Assembly (NCBI RefSeq): GCF_904849725.1
Contig: NC_058523.1
Coordinates: 344,513,948 to 344,577,947, forward strand
Direction: 5' to 3'
DNA from: Hordeum vulgare subsp. vulgare
Taxonomy: Eukaryota > Streptophyta > Magnoliopsida > Poales > Poaceae
DNA: 64,000 nucleotides
A program made the position numbers and the translations under genes. This document shows positions 11,204 through 22,560 of this stretch, one piece after another; position 1 is the first letter of the stretch; each line of letters begins with the position of its first letter. The notes below the pieces were generated by a model, which saw nothing but the letters and a program-made list of their open reading frames with translations, was not told where the DNA came from and made no database searches.

Positions 11204-11542
11204 CTAGGCATAAGGTGATGGAATCATGTATTCCAAGGTCAAGGTAGTTCCATTAACCATGAGCGGGGGTGAGCCTACCAAATTCATGGTAGATCCATAG
11301 GAATCAACAATATGGCTCCCCAAAAAATTCCCGCCTATGATGGTATCAAGAATATACCTATTCCAAGGAGAGATTCCAACATAAAAACTGCGAAGAAGAA
11401 CGGTACTGGATTGCTTACGAGTAGATCTACTTTGAGCATTGCAAATCCTGTACCAAGCGTCCTTTAAATTTTCTTCCGCAATCTGCTTGAAATTGAGAAC
11501 TTCGTTCTCAGGGGTATCGTTTGGAGTAGTGGTTCTAGACAT
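11204..11542 (-). pseudogene. Truncated Gypsy gag N-terminus (copy 1)
   Basis: From the Met at 11542 the reading frame gives 112 residues with TTPNDTPENEVLNFKQI, LKDAWYRICNAQSRST and FYVGISPWNRYILD, the N-terminal gag signature of a common Triticeae Gypsy lineage. I chose this Met rather than the upstream one (11677) because the 45 preceding residues come from a low-complexity Phe/Leu/Pro repeat. The capsid core, zinc knuckle and pol are absent and the frame ends a few codons before the shared spacer, so the protein would be a fragment. Confidence 0.8.
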
Positions 11543-11570
11543 TAATAGACTATCCCACACACGAACGAGC

Positions 11571-11760
11571 AGGAGGTAAGCGAGTGAAGCGGGTAGAAGA
11601 AAACGGCAATGGAAAACGACAAAAAGGCAAAAGAAAGCGGCAAAGGAAAACGACAAAAAGGCAAATGAAAACGGCAAAGGAGAAAGGCAAATAAAATGGC
11701 AAATGTGAAGTGGGGGAGAGGAAAACGAGAGGCAACTGGCAAAAAAGGTAAATGCAAGAG
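11571..11760. repeat. Degenerate 'ggcaaaggaaaacgacaaaa' repeat upstream of gag copy 1
   Basis: Reiterated units of about 20 bp (variants of 'ggcaaaggaaaacgacaaaa') run through 11600-11760, and again at 16530-16690 in the other internal copy. They generate the hydrophobic Phe-rich ORFs on minus, which are artefacts of the repeat. Confidence 0.75.
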
Positions 11761-11883
11761 ATGAGTTTGTGACACCTACTTGGATAGATGACTTGATCTC
11801 TCCTCCTTGCGCCAGAAATCAGCACGTTGAAGAGAGACTATTCTTGACTTGATCCTCCTGGGCAACGGCGCCAGAAATCCTTC

Positions 11884-13485
11884 TCCTACTGCGACAACAG
11901 ACCTTCCCTGGTACGGCGCCAGGAATCCTGCTACTACGGCTACGCCTTTAGGGACTTTCTTGGTAAATATGCAAAGGATTTCCCCGCGGCCTTGGAGCCT
12001 TGCGTTGGTGTTCCCTTGAAGAGGAAAGGGTGATGTAGCACAACGGCGGTAAGTATTTCGCTCAGTTTTGAAGGTATCGAACCAGTGGAAGATCTCGTCA
12101 AGTCACAAGTACCTACACAAACACAAAGAGCTTGCACCCAATGCTATGAAGGGGTTGTCAATCCCTTATAGATTGTTTGCAAAGTGAGAACCGAAAGCAA
12201 AGAGTAAACAGAGCAAAGTAAAAGTGAAAGCGGAAATGATAGTTGCGAATAGACCCGGGGGCCGTAGTGTTCACTAGTGGCTTCTCTCATGAAAGCAAGT
12301 AGACGGTCGGTGAACGAATTACTGTCGAGCAATTGATAGAACCGCGCAAAGTCGTGATGTTATCTAAGGCAATGATTATATCTATAGGCATCACGTCCAA
12401 AACAAGTAGACCGATACTTTCTCCATCTACTACTATTACTCCACACGTCGACCGCTATCCAGCATGCATCTAGTGTATTAAGTCCAAAAGAACAGAGTAA
12501 CGCCTTAAGCAAGATGACATGATGTAGATGGACAATCTCATATCTACGATAAAAGCCCATCTTGTTACCCTTGATGGCAACAACATGATGCGTGCCCTGC
12601 TGCCCCTTCTGTCACTAGGAAAGGTCACCACACGTTATGAACCCAAAACCAAGCACTTCTCCCATTGCAAGAATCATAGATCTAGTTGACCAAACAAAAC
12701 CCAAGACTCGGAGAGACTTACAAGGATATCAAATCATGCATATAAGAAATCAGCAAAGACTCAAATATAATTCATAGATAATCTGATCACAAATAGACAA
12801 TTCATCGGATCTTGACAAACACACCGCCAAAGAGGATTACATCGGATAGATCTCCATGAAGATCATGGAGAACTTTGTATTGAAGATCCAAGAGAGAGAA
12901 GAAGCCATCTAGCTACTAACTACGGACCCGTAGGTCTGAAGTGGACTACTGACGAGTCATTGGAGAGGCGATGATGTTGATGTAGAAGCCCTCCAACTCC
13001 AAAGTCCCCTCCAGCAGGGCACCGGGAAGGGTCTCCAGATGAGATCTCGCGGAAACGGAAGCTTGCGGCGGCGGAAAAGTGTTTTCGTGGATGCCCTGAT
13101 TTTTTCTGGATTTTTAGGGAATTTATAGGCCAAAGACCTAGGGCAGGGAAGCGCCAGGGGGGCCATAAGCTTGGTTGCCGCAGCCTCCCCCCTGGTCGCG
13201 GCAACAGGGGTTGTGGGCCCCCTGTGTGCCCACTGCCTTGGCCCTCAAGCCTCCCAATCTTTTTCCGTTCTGGAAAATTTATTTTGGGGATTTTATTCTG
13301 TTTGGTCTCCGTTCCAAAACCAGATCTGAAAAGAGTCAAAAACACAGAAAAAACAGGAACTGGCACTTGGCACTGAATTAATAAGTTAGTCCCAAAAGAG
13401 ATATAAAAGGTAAACAAAACAACCAAAGTTGACAAGATAACATCGTGAAACCATCAAAAATTATAGATACGTTTGAGACGTATCA
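11884..13485 (-). repeat. Central LTR of composite E
   Basis: A 1.6 kb LTR shared between the complete internal region (above) and the truncated one (below). It starts at 13485 on minus (TGATACGTCTCAAACG), just after the PPT-like AAGCTTGGGGATGCT. A minus-strand TATAAAT lies at 13121-13127. The far terminus reads 'tcctact' in place of 'tgctact' (11884). Confidence 0.88.
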
Positions 13486-16136
13486 AGCATCCCCAAGCTT
13501 AACTCCTGCTCGTCCTCGAGTAGGGAAGTGATAAAGAATGAATTTTTGATGCTTTCATGCTGCCTAACATAGACGTCCTTTGTAACTCCTCTTATGTGAC
13601 GTGAATGTTCAGATCCATTAAATTCAAAACAATAGTTTTCTATTGACGTGGAGACAATAATAATTCAAGCAAACTAGCAAGGTAATCATGAACTTTGAAA
13701 ATAACAAGGCCAAAAGAAAGTTATCCCTACAAAATCATATAGTCTGGCTATGCTCTATCATCATTGCACAACAAATTTCAATCATGCACAACCCCGGTAT
13801 TGGCCAAGTAATTGTTTTCACAGCTTTACTTTCTCAAATATTTTCAACTCTCGCGTAATAAATGTGCGTGAGCCATGGTTTTAGCACTATAAGTGGTGTG
13901 GAGTGTGGTGGAGGTTGCAAGACAAACAAGGAGAAGATGGTCACATTGACTAGGCATATCAATGAGCTATGGAGATGCTCATCAATAGATATCAACGTGA
14001 ATGAGTAGGGATTGCCATACAAATGATGCACTAGAGCTAAGAGTATGTGAAAGCTCTCAAAGAAAACTAATGGGTGTGCATCCAACTTGCTTGCTCACGA
14101 AGACCTAAGGCAAATTTGAGGAAGCCTATCATTGGAATATACAAGCCAAGTTATATAATGAAAATTTCCCACTAGCTATATGGTGGTGACAAAACGAGAG
14201 AATCTCAATCATGAAGATCATGGTGCTTAATATGCACAAGTTGGAAATGTGGTAGCATTGTCCCTTCTCTCTTTTTCTCTCATATTTTTTTTGTGGGCTC
14301 TTTGGCCTCTCTTTTGTTGGTGGGCATCTTTGGCCTCTTTTATTTCCTCGCATGGGACAATGCTCCATCAATGATGATCATCACACTTACAACTCAAAAC
14401 TTAGAGCAATGATGACTCTATATGGAATGCCTTCGGTAGTGTACCATGACAATGATCTAGCATGGCATAGACATAAATGGAAACATCATGCTAGCTATCT
14501 TACGATCATGCAATGGCAATGTAGAAGTGGTGGCACATGTCATGGTGGTGGTTGCATGGCAATATATCTCGGAATGGCTTTGAAAAAGCCATAGTAGGTA
14601 GGTATGGTGGCTATTTTGAGGGAGGCTAATGGTGGGTTTTGTGCACCGGCGAAAATTGCACGGCACTAAAGAAGATAGTGATGGTGGAAGCTGAAAGTGC
14701 ATCTAAACCATGGACTCAACATTAGTCATGAAGAACTCATATACTTGTTGCAAAAGTTTTAGTAGTAATCGAAACAAAGCATTCAACGCATACTCCTAGG
14801 GGAAGGGTTGGTAGGTATAAACCATTGCGCGATCTCGACCGCCACACAAAGGATGACAATCAATAGACTAATCATGCTCAGACTTCATCACATAGAGGTT
14901 CACCATACGTGCATGCTACGGGAATCACTAACTTCAACACAAGTATTTCTAGATCCACAACACCTTACTAATATAACTTCGATATTACGACAACCACAAC
15001 TCAAAACTAATTGAGATGAATCAAACTTCTCTAACTATTCAATGCACATGAAGGTGGAAGTTTTCATATCCCTTTGGATAACTACCCCTTTTGAGACTAC
15101 CATCAAAGCATAGATAAACTACCAAGCCACGCACCGCCATGCTCTAAAAGATATAAGTGAAGTACATAGAGCAAAAGCAACTAGCTCAAAAGATATAAGT
15201 GAAGCACATATGAGCTGAATTGTCTAACCAAAGGATATAAGTGAAGCTCAACAAAATCACGATGAGTGCATGTCTCTCTCTCTAGGTGTGCAGCAAGTAT
15301 GATTGTGACACAACAAAAATAAAAGACACCTACGATACAAGACGCTCCAAGCAAAACACATAACATGTGGTGAATAAAAATATAGCCCCAAGTAATGTTA
15401 CCGATGGATTGAAGACGAAAGAGGGGATGCCTTCCCGGGACATCCCCAAGCTTAGGCTTTTACGACATCCTTGAATCAACTTGGGGTGCCTTGGGCATCC
15501 CCAAGCTTGAGCTCTTGCCACCCTTTATCTTTTTGTCCATAAGAACTTAACCCAAAACTTGAAAACTTCACAACACGAATCTTAAACAGAAACTCGTGAT
15601 AACATTAGTATAAGAAAGCAAACCACCACTTCCTTAGGTACTGTAGCAAACTTAAATTCTGCTTATGTTGATGTTGGGTTACTGTATTTGCAATCTTCCA
15701 TGGCTAATACCCCCGATACTATCCATAGTTTCATCAAAATAAGCAACCAACTCAACAAAAACAAAATCTGTTAACAGCAGACCACTCTGTAGCAATCTGT
15801 ATACTTCGTATACTTCTGGTACTTCAAAAATTCTGAAACATTACGACAGTCTGAAGAATTTGCGTAGAAATCAGCAGCAAAAAGAATCAACTCAAAATCT
15901 CTTACAGAAAAAATGAAAATTCTTTTCGTGAGCAGAAAGTTTATGTCTTTTCCAGCATGACCAAACGATCATCCCCAAGACTAATCATAACGGTTTTGCT
16001 TGGCACAAACGCAAAAAGAAACAAAAAAATCACAATCATAACAGAATTATGAAAGTGTGGAAAACACAAAACAGAAAGAAAAAGGATAGATTCGATGCGT
16101 TTCCTCCCAACAAGCGCTATTGTTTAACGCCCTTAG

Positions 16137-16475
16137 CTAGGCATAAGGTGATGGAATCACGCATTCCAAGGTCAAGGTAGTTCCATTAACCATGAGCGGG
16201 GGTGAGCCTACCAAATTCATGATAGATCCATAGGAGTCAACAGTATGGCTCCCCAAAAAATTCCCGCCTACGATGGTATCAAGAATATACCTATTCCAAG
16301 GAGAGATTCCAACATAAAAACTGCGAAGAAGAACGGTAGTGGATTGCTTACGAGTAGATCTACTTTGAGCATTGCAAATCCTGTACCAAGCGTCCTTTAA
16401 ATTTTCTTCCTCAATCTGCTTGAAATTGAGAACTTCGTTCTCAGGGGTATCGTTTGGAGTAGTGGGTCTAGCCAT
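16137..16475 (-). pseudogene. Truncated Gypsy gag N-terminus (copy 2)
   Basis: 112 residues from the Met at 16475, nearly identical to the fragment at 11204-11542 (MARPTTPNDTPENEVLNF, LKDAWYRICNAQSRST, SPWNRYILDTIVGG). It ends at the same position (IPSPYA-stop), so the truncation predates the tandem duplication. The Phe-rich upstream extension to 16610 is repeat-derived and excluded. As a gag N-terminus lacking the rest of capsid it could at most bind other gag protein; that is inference. Confidence 0.8.
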
Positions 16476-16788
16476 TGATGGACTATCCCACACATGAACG
16501 AGCAGGAGGTAAGCGAGTGAAGCGGGCAGAAGAAAACGGCAAAGGAAAACGACAAAAAGGCAAAAGAAAGCGACAAAGGAAAATGGAAAAAAGGCAAATG
16601 AAAATGGCAAAGGAGAAAGGCAAATAAAATGGCAAATATGAAGTGGGGGAGAGGAAAACGAGAGGCAACTGGCAAAAAAGGTAAATGCAAGAGATGAGTT
16701 TGTGACACCTACTTGGATAGATGACTTGATCTCTCCTCCTTGCGCCAGAAATCAGCACGTTGAAGAGAGACTATTCTTGACTTGATCC

Positions 16789-16806
16789 TCCCTGGCAAAG
16801 GCGCCA
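16789..16806 (-). promoter_or_regulatory. Primer-binding site of composite E (tRNA-Asp type)
   Basis: The minus strand reads TGGCGCCTTTGCCAGGGA, two substitutions from TGGCGCCGTTGCCGGGGA, the complement of the plant tRNA-Asp 3' end. It sits about 10 bases inside the LTR end at 16817. Confidence 0.7.
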
Positions 16807-16816
16807 GAAATCCTTC

Positions 16817-18426
16817 TGCTACTACGACAACAGACCTTCCCTGGTACGGCGCTAGGAATCCTGCTACTACGGCTACGCCTTTAGGGACTTTCTTGGCAAA
16901 TATGCAAAGGATTTCCCCGCGGCCTTGGAGCCTTGCGTTGGTGTTCCCTTGAAGAGGAAAGGGTGATGTAGCACAACGGCGGTAAGTATTTCGCTCAGTT
17001 TTGAGAACCAAGGTATCGAACCAGTGGAAGATCTCGTCAAGTCACAAGTACCTGCACAAACACAAAGAGCTTGCACCCAACGCTATGAAGGGGTTGTCAA
17101 TCCCTTATAGATTGTTTGCAAAGTGAGAACTGAAAGCAAAGAGTAAACAGAGAAAAGTAAAAGTGAAAGTGGAAACGATAGTTGCGAATAGACCCGGGGG
17201 CCGTAGTGTTCACTAGTGGCTTGTCTCATGAAAGCAAGTAGACAGTGGGTGAACGAATTACTATCGAGCAATTGATAGAACCGCACAAAGTCGTGATGTT
17301 ATCTAAGGCAATGATTATATCTATAGGCATCACGTCCAAAACAAGTAGACCGATACTTTTTGCATCTACTACTATTACTCCACACGTCGACCGCTATCCA
17401 GCATGCATCTAGTGTATTAAGTCCAAAAGAACAGAGTAACGCCTTAAGCAAGATGACATGATGTAGATGGACAATCTCATATCTATGATAAAAGCCCATC
17501 TTGTTACCCTTGATGGCAACAACACGATGCGTGCCTTGCTGCCCCTTCTGTCACTCGGGAAGGTCACCACACGGTATGAACCCAAAACCAAGCACTTCTC
17601 CCATTGCAAGAATCATAGATCTAGTTGGCCAAAAAAAACCCAAGACTCGGAGAGACTTACAAGGATATCAAATCATGCATATAAGAAATCAGCAGAGACT
17701 CAAATATAATTCATAGATACTCTGATCACAAATCCACAATTCATCGGATCTCGACAAACACACCACCAAAGAGGATTACATCGCATAGATCTCCATGAAG
17801 ATCATGGAGAACTTTGTATTGAAGATCCAAGACAGAGAAGAAGCCATCTAGCTACTAACTACGGACCCGTAGGTCTGAAGTGGACTACTCACGAGTCATT
17901 GGAGAGGCGATGATGTTGATGTAGAAGCCCTCCAACTCCAAAGTCCCCTTCGACAGGGCACCGGGAAGGGTCTCCAGATGAGATCTCGTGGAAATGGAAG
18001 CTTGCGATGGCGGAAAAGTGTTTTCGTGGATGCCCTGATTTTTTCTGGATTTTTAGGGAATTTATAGGCCAAAGACCTAGGCAGGGAAGCGCCAGGGGGG
18101 CCACATGCTTGGTTCCCGCGACCTCCCCCCTAGCCGCGGCAACAGGGCTTGTGGGCCCCTTGTGGGCCCACTGCCTTGGCCCTCAAATCTACCGATCTTC
18201 TTCCGTTCTGGAAAAATTTATTTCGGGGATTTTATTTTGTTTGGACTCCGTTCCATAATCAGATCTGAAAGGAGTCAAAAACACAGAAAAAACAGGAACT
18301 GGCACTTGGCACTGAATTAATAAGTTAGTCCCAAAAAAATAATATAAAAGGTAAACAAAACATCCAAAGTTGACAAGATAACAACGTGAAGCCATCAAAA
18401 ATTATAGATACATTTGAGACGTATCA
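16817..18426 (-). repeat. 5' LTR of composite E
   Basis: 1.61 kb, TGATACGTCTC at 18426 (minus) to AGTAGCA at 16817. A minus-strand TATAAAT is at 18060-18066 as promoter candidate. The flanking TSD GGTGC is at 18427-18431. Confidence 0.9.
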
Positions 18427-18431
18427 GGTGC

Positions 18432-19711
18432 CCACCCTTAGGGTTTCCCACCCTAAGGGTGCGGCAACCCTAGATGGCTTTGGGCGACGGCCAAGGTGGT
18501 GGAGGCGCCCTAGGGTGGTCCTTGAGGCCCAAGGTGGCCTCCTCAAGCCTAGGCTTTGGCCCCTCCACCTCTTGCTGTGCCTTGGGCCCTTAGTGGTGAC
18601 GCACCAGCCCACCAAGGGATGGTTCCCATCCACTTTTGGCCCATGTAGCAGTTTGGGGCTGGTGTCCCTTCCCGGTGGACACCCGAAAACCTTCTGGTGG
18701 TCCTAGTACATTACCGGTGTCGTGTGAAACACTTCCGGTGACCAAATCCTCACTTCCTATATATGAATCTTTACCTCCGGACCATTCCGCAACTCCTTGT
18801 GACATTCGAGATCTCATCCGGGACTCCGAACAACCTTCGATTACCACGTACACTATTCCCCTATAACTCTAGCGTCATCGAACCTTAAGTGTGTAGACCC
18901 TACGGGTTCGGAAAGCATGCAGACATGACCAAGACACCTCTACGATCAATAACCAACAACGGGGTCCGGATATCCATGTTGATTCCCACATGTTCATTAA
19001 TGATCTCATCGGATGAACCACGATGTCAGGGATTCAATCAATCCCGTATGCAATTCCCTTTGTGTACCTGTATGATACTTGCCTGAGATTCGTTCGTTGG
19101 TATCCCTATACCTTGTTCAATCTCGTTACCGGCAAGTCTCTTTACTCGTTCCATAACACATCATCCCGTGGCTAAATCCTTAGTCACACTGAGCTCAATA
19201 TGATGATGAATTACCGAGTGGGCCCAAAGATACCTCTCCGTCACACGGAGTGACAAATCCCAATCTTGATTTGTACAACCCAACTGATACTTTCGGAGAT
19301 ACATGCAGTGCACCTTTATAATCACCCAGTTACGTTGTGATGTTTGATACATCCAAAGCACTCCTACGGTATCCGAGAGTTGCACAATCTCATGGTCTAA
19401 GGAAATGATATTTGACATTAGAAAAGCTTTAGCAGACGAACAATACGATCTAGTGCTATGCTTAGGATTGGGTCTTGTCCATCACATCATTCCTCAATGA
19501 TGCGATCCCATGATTAGGAAACCATGATCATCTATTGATCAACCAGCTAGCCAACTAGAGGCTCACTAGGGACACATTGTGATCTATATATTCACACATG
19601 TATTACGGTTTCTGGTTAATACAATTATAGCATGAATAATATACAATTATCATGAACTAGGAATTATAATAATAACCACTTTATTATTGCCTCTAGGGCA
19701 TATTTCGAACA
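18432..19711 (-). repeat. 5' LTR of Angela, 5' segment
   Basis: Read on minus, the LTR starts at 19711 with TGTTCGAAATATGCCC (one change from the family TGTTGGAAATATGCCC). A minus-strand CATATATAGG near 18758-18767 is a TATA-like promoter candidate. Ends in the 'accctaagggt' repeats (18433-18470) at the E insertion site. The short ORFs here (for example 18590-18853 minus) are not genes. Confidence 0.92.
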
Positions 19712-20518
19712 ATATACCCCTCCACCTACCTCTCATTCGTAGAGGAAGCACTCAGAACACACACACACACACTTGCCAGATCCAATTTTCGGAGAGAGAG
19801 CCACCTATTGTCTTAAGATCAGGAGATTCCATTCCAACAATTTGAACCTTGATTTATAACCTCCCCAAGTTGCTTTCCAAAGGATCAATCTCTCCTACCC
19901 TTGCCAAATCTGAGAGATAATGACTCAGTGTTGAGTAGACTATCTTTAGAAGCACAAGAGCAAGGAGTTCGTCGTTCTACCACATCTATTACATTTTGAA
20001 GGGTGGTGCCTCCTAGATTGGTTAGGTGTCGTTTGGGAGCCTCCTACTTCGTGTTGTGGAGTTGAATCAAGATGTTTGTAAGGGCAAGGAGATCGCCTAC
20101 TTCATGAAGATCTACCATGAGTGATTCTAGTCCTATGTGGACGGAAGCCGTGGTGGAATAGACAAGGCCGCTTCTTCGTTGACCCCTTGTGGGTGGAGCC
20201 CTCCGTGGACTCTCACAGACGTTACCCTCTATGGGTTGAAGTCTCCACTAACATGGGCATACAATAGCTCCACCTATCGGAACCATGCCAAAAATCGCCG
20301 TGTCAACCTTTGCATTTGATCTCCCTACCTTACCCTCTACTTTACACTTGCATGTTTTACTTTTCGCTGCTATACTCTTAGATGTGCATGTGTAGGGTGT
20401 ACTTGACTAGTCATAATTTCTAAAACTGTCCCACACTTAAAACTGGGAAAAAGGTTAATTTTTTATCCTGTCAAGTAGTCTAATCACCTCCCCCTCTAGA
20501 CATACTTTTGATCCTACA
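19712..20518 (+). repeat. 3' part of an LTR (I), target of the Angela insertion
   Basis: Non-coding sequence typical of a Triticeae LTR class that ends in a 'cacctccccctctaga...gatcctaca' tail (20485-20518). It is not followed by a PBS. The 5' part is absent; it would lie left of Angela, outside the window. It contains an (AC)n run at 19757-19772. Family not assigned. Confidence 0.55.
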
Positions 20519-21114
20519 AGATGAGATGGTGCTGATGAAGATGTTGATGAAGATTGCCTCCCCATGATGAGAGGGTTGTTGGAGATGATGATGGCCTCGA
20601 TTCCCCCCTCTAGGAGGGAAGTTCCTCCGGTTGAATCACTCCGACGAAGGGCAAAAGTGCTCCTGCCCATGTTCCGCCTCGAGACGGCGGCACTTCGTCC
20701 CGAAAGTCCTCCTCTGATTTTTTTTCCTGGGTAAAAGGGAATTTGTACCATAAGATGGTAGCCAAGGTGGGCCAGGGGGCTCACTAGACATTAGGCCGTG
20801 CGAGGGGGGGGGGCTGGCGTGCCCTGGTGTCTAGTGGGCGCCTGGTAGCCCCCCTCTCGTACTTCTTCTCTCCACTTTTTTTACTTATTCCAAAATAAAT
20901 CTTTGTAAAATTTCAGCCCATTTGGAGATGTGCAGAATAGGTATCTCTGATGTAGCTTTTTCAGGTCCAGAATTCCACGTGTTGGCATTCTCCCTCTTGA
21001 TGTGAACCTTGCATATTATGAGAGAAAAGGCATTGGAATTACTCCAACAAGTGGCAAAATGCATAAAACACTATAAATAACCGTGACAAAACATGATGCA
21101 AAGTGGAAGTATCA
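20519..21114 (-). repeat. Gypsy-type LTR fragment (J)
   Basis: On minus it begins TGATACTTCCACTTTGC at 21114 and runs through the GAAGTGCCGCCGTCTCGAG block (about 20680) familiar from Triticeae Gypsy LTRs, then is cut at 20519 by LTR I. A G-run at 20797-20813 is part of it. The 109-codon ORF at 20455-20784 crosses this junction and is not a gene. Confidence 0.6.
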
Positions 21115-22100
21115 CAAACCATGTCCCAGGCTGCCAGGGGTTGGCATTTGTCTCCGACTGCAGTCTTCTTCTTCTAGAGGTAGCGTCGACGGATTTTATC
21201 AAGATCGGCTAAGATTTTCGACAGGAGTTTAATTGTTCCCATTGGGTACATAATCAGAGACGTGATAAGAGAGTTGACTAGTGCAAGTCTTCTAGGCTCT
21301 AGCGTGTGACATCAAGGACATAGTAGCATTTATTCTTCTCTCGGCTTTGAAAACAAAGGGGTCATGTCTTGCACATTCACGCGTGTGGTGCTAAGGGGTA
21401 GTCCAAGGTAAGTGAAGGGCATGTTGGCCATTGTGCACCCGAAAATTGATGCGATCGTAGCACTTTTGTCACTTGGCACATTGATGGGGACTAATGGTAG
21501 ACTTATGAAAGTTGATCTTGAGACCAATGCAAGCAGCTAATCAACATGAATATCTTTCATTAGTTCATCTTGGATCGGGCATGCTTGCATCAAAATGATG
21601 GTATCATCTGCGTATTGAATCACGAGATTGTGCTTCCCATCATGTGCACGGATGGGATGTTGTAGAATACGATCATGCATAGCCTCGTTGATGGCCATGT
21701 GAAGTAAATCCGTGGCTAAGACAAATATAAGAGGGGACAGAGGATCCCTTTAATGTATCCCACACTTGCAATGAAAATGTCGCCCGGGCACACCATTTCG
21801 GAGGATAGATGATTTACCTGAGTTGAAGATGCAGTGTATCCAATTGATCCAAGTATCATTGAAGCCCATATTTTGCATAATTTGTATCATAGAGGGGTGT
21901 TGAATGGTGTCAAATGCTTTTGCAAAGTCCAGTTTAAGGATCATAATTTCCTTCTTAAAAGTCTGGCACTGATGTATATATTCAAATGCCCATGCCACAC
22001 AATCATGTATGGACCTTCCACACAGGAACCCATATTGATGTATCAAGTGTTGACTACCAAATTAAGAAATGAACTAATTAATGTATTATGGAACCAGGTT
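21115..22100 (-). pseudogene. LINE reverse transcriptase remnant
   Basis: Non-LTR retrotransposon RT in several frames. 22046-21750 holds QYGFLCGRSIHDCVAWAFEY and LKLDFAKAFDTI (catalytic Asp). A stop follows near the DPLSPLIF motif. The catalytic YADD is at 21603-21614 (IQYADDTIILMQ). 21527-21330 gives the downstream MPFTYLGLPLST block, and the region to 21130 still resembles the RT tail (YPMGTIKL-like, in broken frames). Minus orientation. The 5' ORF, endonuclease and poly-A tail are not visible; the 3' side is cut by LTR J at 21114. Old and non-functional. Confidence 0.85.
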
Positions 22101-22222
22101 GATGTGATGTTGTTTGTATCCTGTGATGTTGATCCTTTTAGGAGGCAAGAAGCAAATCTTCCAAGAGGACATACGTAAATAGCTCAATGAATTGATCGTG
22201 TATCTGCCTTAGATCTAATGCA

Positions 22223-22464
22223 CCAGGTGATACAAGAGTAACTTAGCATCCCATTGACGACAAGTAGATTACAAGAAACCACCATAATGGGACCCTAACT
22301 CAAACAACAACACCTTTTTTTCCAAAAACCCACCACCATTGTACCAGGTGATATGTGAGAACATTAGCATTGGCGGGGAGTAAATTACAATAAACCACTA
22401 CAATGGAACCATAATTCAAAAAACCATCACCTTTCATTTTTTTTCAAAAATCCACCACCATAAT
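22223..22464. repeat. Two-copy tandem repeat, about 121 bp unit
   Basis: Units start at 22223 and 22344 with 'ccaggtgata' and share 'agattacaa.aaaccac.a.aatgg.acc' and 'aaaa.cccaccacca'. They are clearly diverged, so old. No coding content. Confidence 0.7.
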
Positions 22465-22487
22465 ACTAATGGTTTGAAAAAAAGGAT

Positions 22488-22560
22488 TTTTGTCACCGGG
22501 AATTGAATCCAGTTCTCTCGGGTGAGAGCCGGGTATCCTAACCACATAGACTATGAAGGA
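22488..22560 (-). pseudogene. tRNA-Glu(CTC) pseudogene
   Basis: Exactly 73 nt on minus. The A-box region GTGGTTAGGATA, anticodon stem-loop CCGGCTCTCACCCG (anticodon CTC, Glu) and T-arm GGATTCAATTCC are recognisable. The acceptor stem is ruined (5' TCCTTCA against 3' TGACAAA) and other stems carry mismatches, so a functional tRNA is unlikely. It is followed on minus by AATCCTTTTTTT, a Pol III terminator-like run shared with the copy at 38550. Confidence 0.75.

Larger units (their letters stand above)
10497..11883 (-). other. Truncated second internal region of composite E
   Basis: Collinear with 15439-16816, including a PBS-like block (complement at about 11856-11873, 'gcaacggcgcca') and a gag fragment at 11204-11542. 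It proves that a second internal copy stood here before deletion. Confidence 0.85.
13486..16816 (-). other. Complete internal region of composite E, mostly non-coding
   Basis: 3.3 kb between the two LTRs. It holds the PBS (16789-16806), a gag fragment (16137-16475), and then about 2.6 kb without a credible ORF (13486-16136). That non-coding part is homologous, in inverted orientation, to 29270-31944 of element F. No protease, RT or integrase motif is present, so mobilisation would need proteins from another element. Confidence 0.85.
9997..18426 (-). mobile_element. Non-autonomous Gypsy-type composite E: LTR-INT-LTR-partial INT-partial LTR
   Basis: Minus-strand order: LTR 18426-16817, internal 16816-13486, LTR 13485-11884, partial internal 11883 to about 10497, partial LTR about 10496-9997. 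The whole unit is bounded by the 5 bp duplication GGTGC (9992-9996 and 18427-18431), so it behaves as one insertion in the Angela LTR. LTR ends are TGATACGTCTC and AGTAGCA. The two nearly complete LTRs differ by about 3-4% by eye. Coding content is two gag fragments only. It belongs to the Triticeae TGATACGTCTC group (Sabrina/WHAM-like in my recollection); I cannot settle the family name. Confidence 0.88.
4127..19711 (-). mobile_element. Angela/WIS/BARE-1-type Copia retrotransposon, interrupted and degenerate
   Basis: Minus-strand order: 5' LTR (19711-18432 and 9996-9536, split by composite E), PBS (9534-9522), leader, gag (8273 to about 7440), pol in the Copia order integrase, reverse transcriptase, RNase H (7303-4474), PPT (4412-4403), 3' LTR remnant (4402-4127). 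The LTR end 'gggcatatttccaaca' (plus strand) and the PPT-LTR junction are diagnostic of this Triticeae family. The internal region (4403-9535) is about 5.1 kb, near the family norm as I recall it, but the coding region carries several frameshifts and a deletion. The element cannot be autonomous. Confidence 0.92.

Noticed and set aside
11542..11825. Phe/Leu-rich 'membrane' ORFs (also 16483-16758)
   Set aside because: Hydrophobic residues come from translating the 'ggcaaaggaaaacgac' repeat on the minus strand; overlapping in two frames.
9997..18426. Tandem structure as assembly duplication
   Set aside because: LTR and internal copies differ at many sites and the third unit has its own deletion, so the units are distinct; still worth long-read confirmation.
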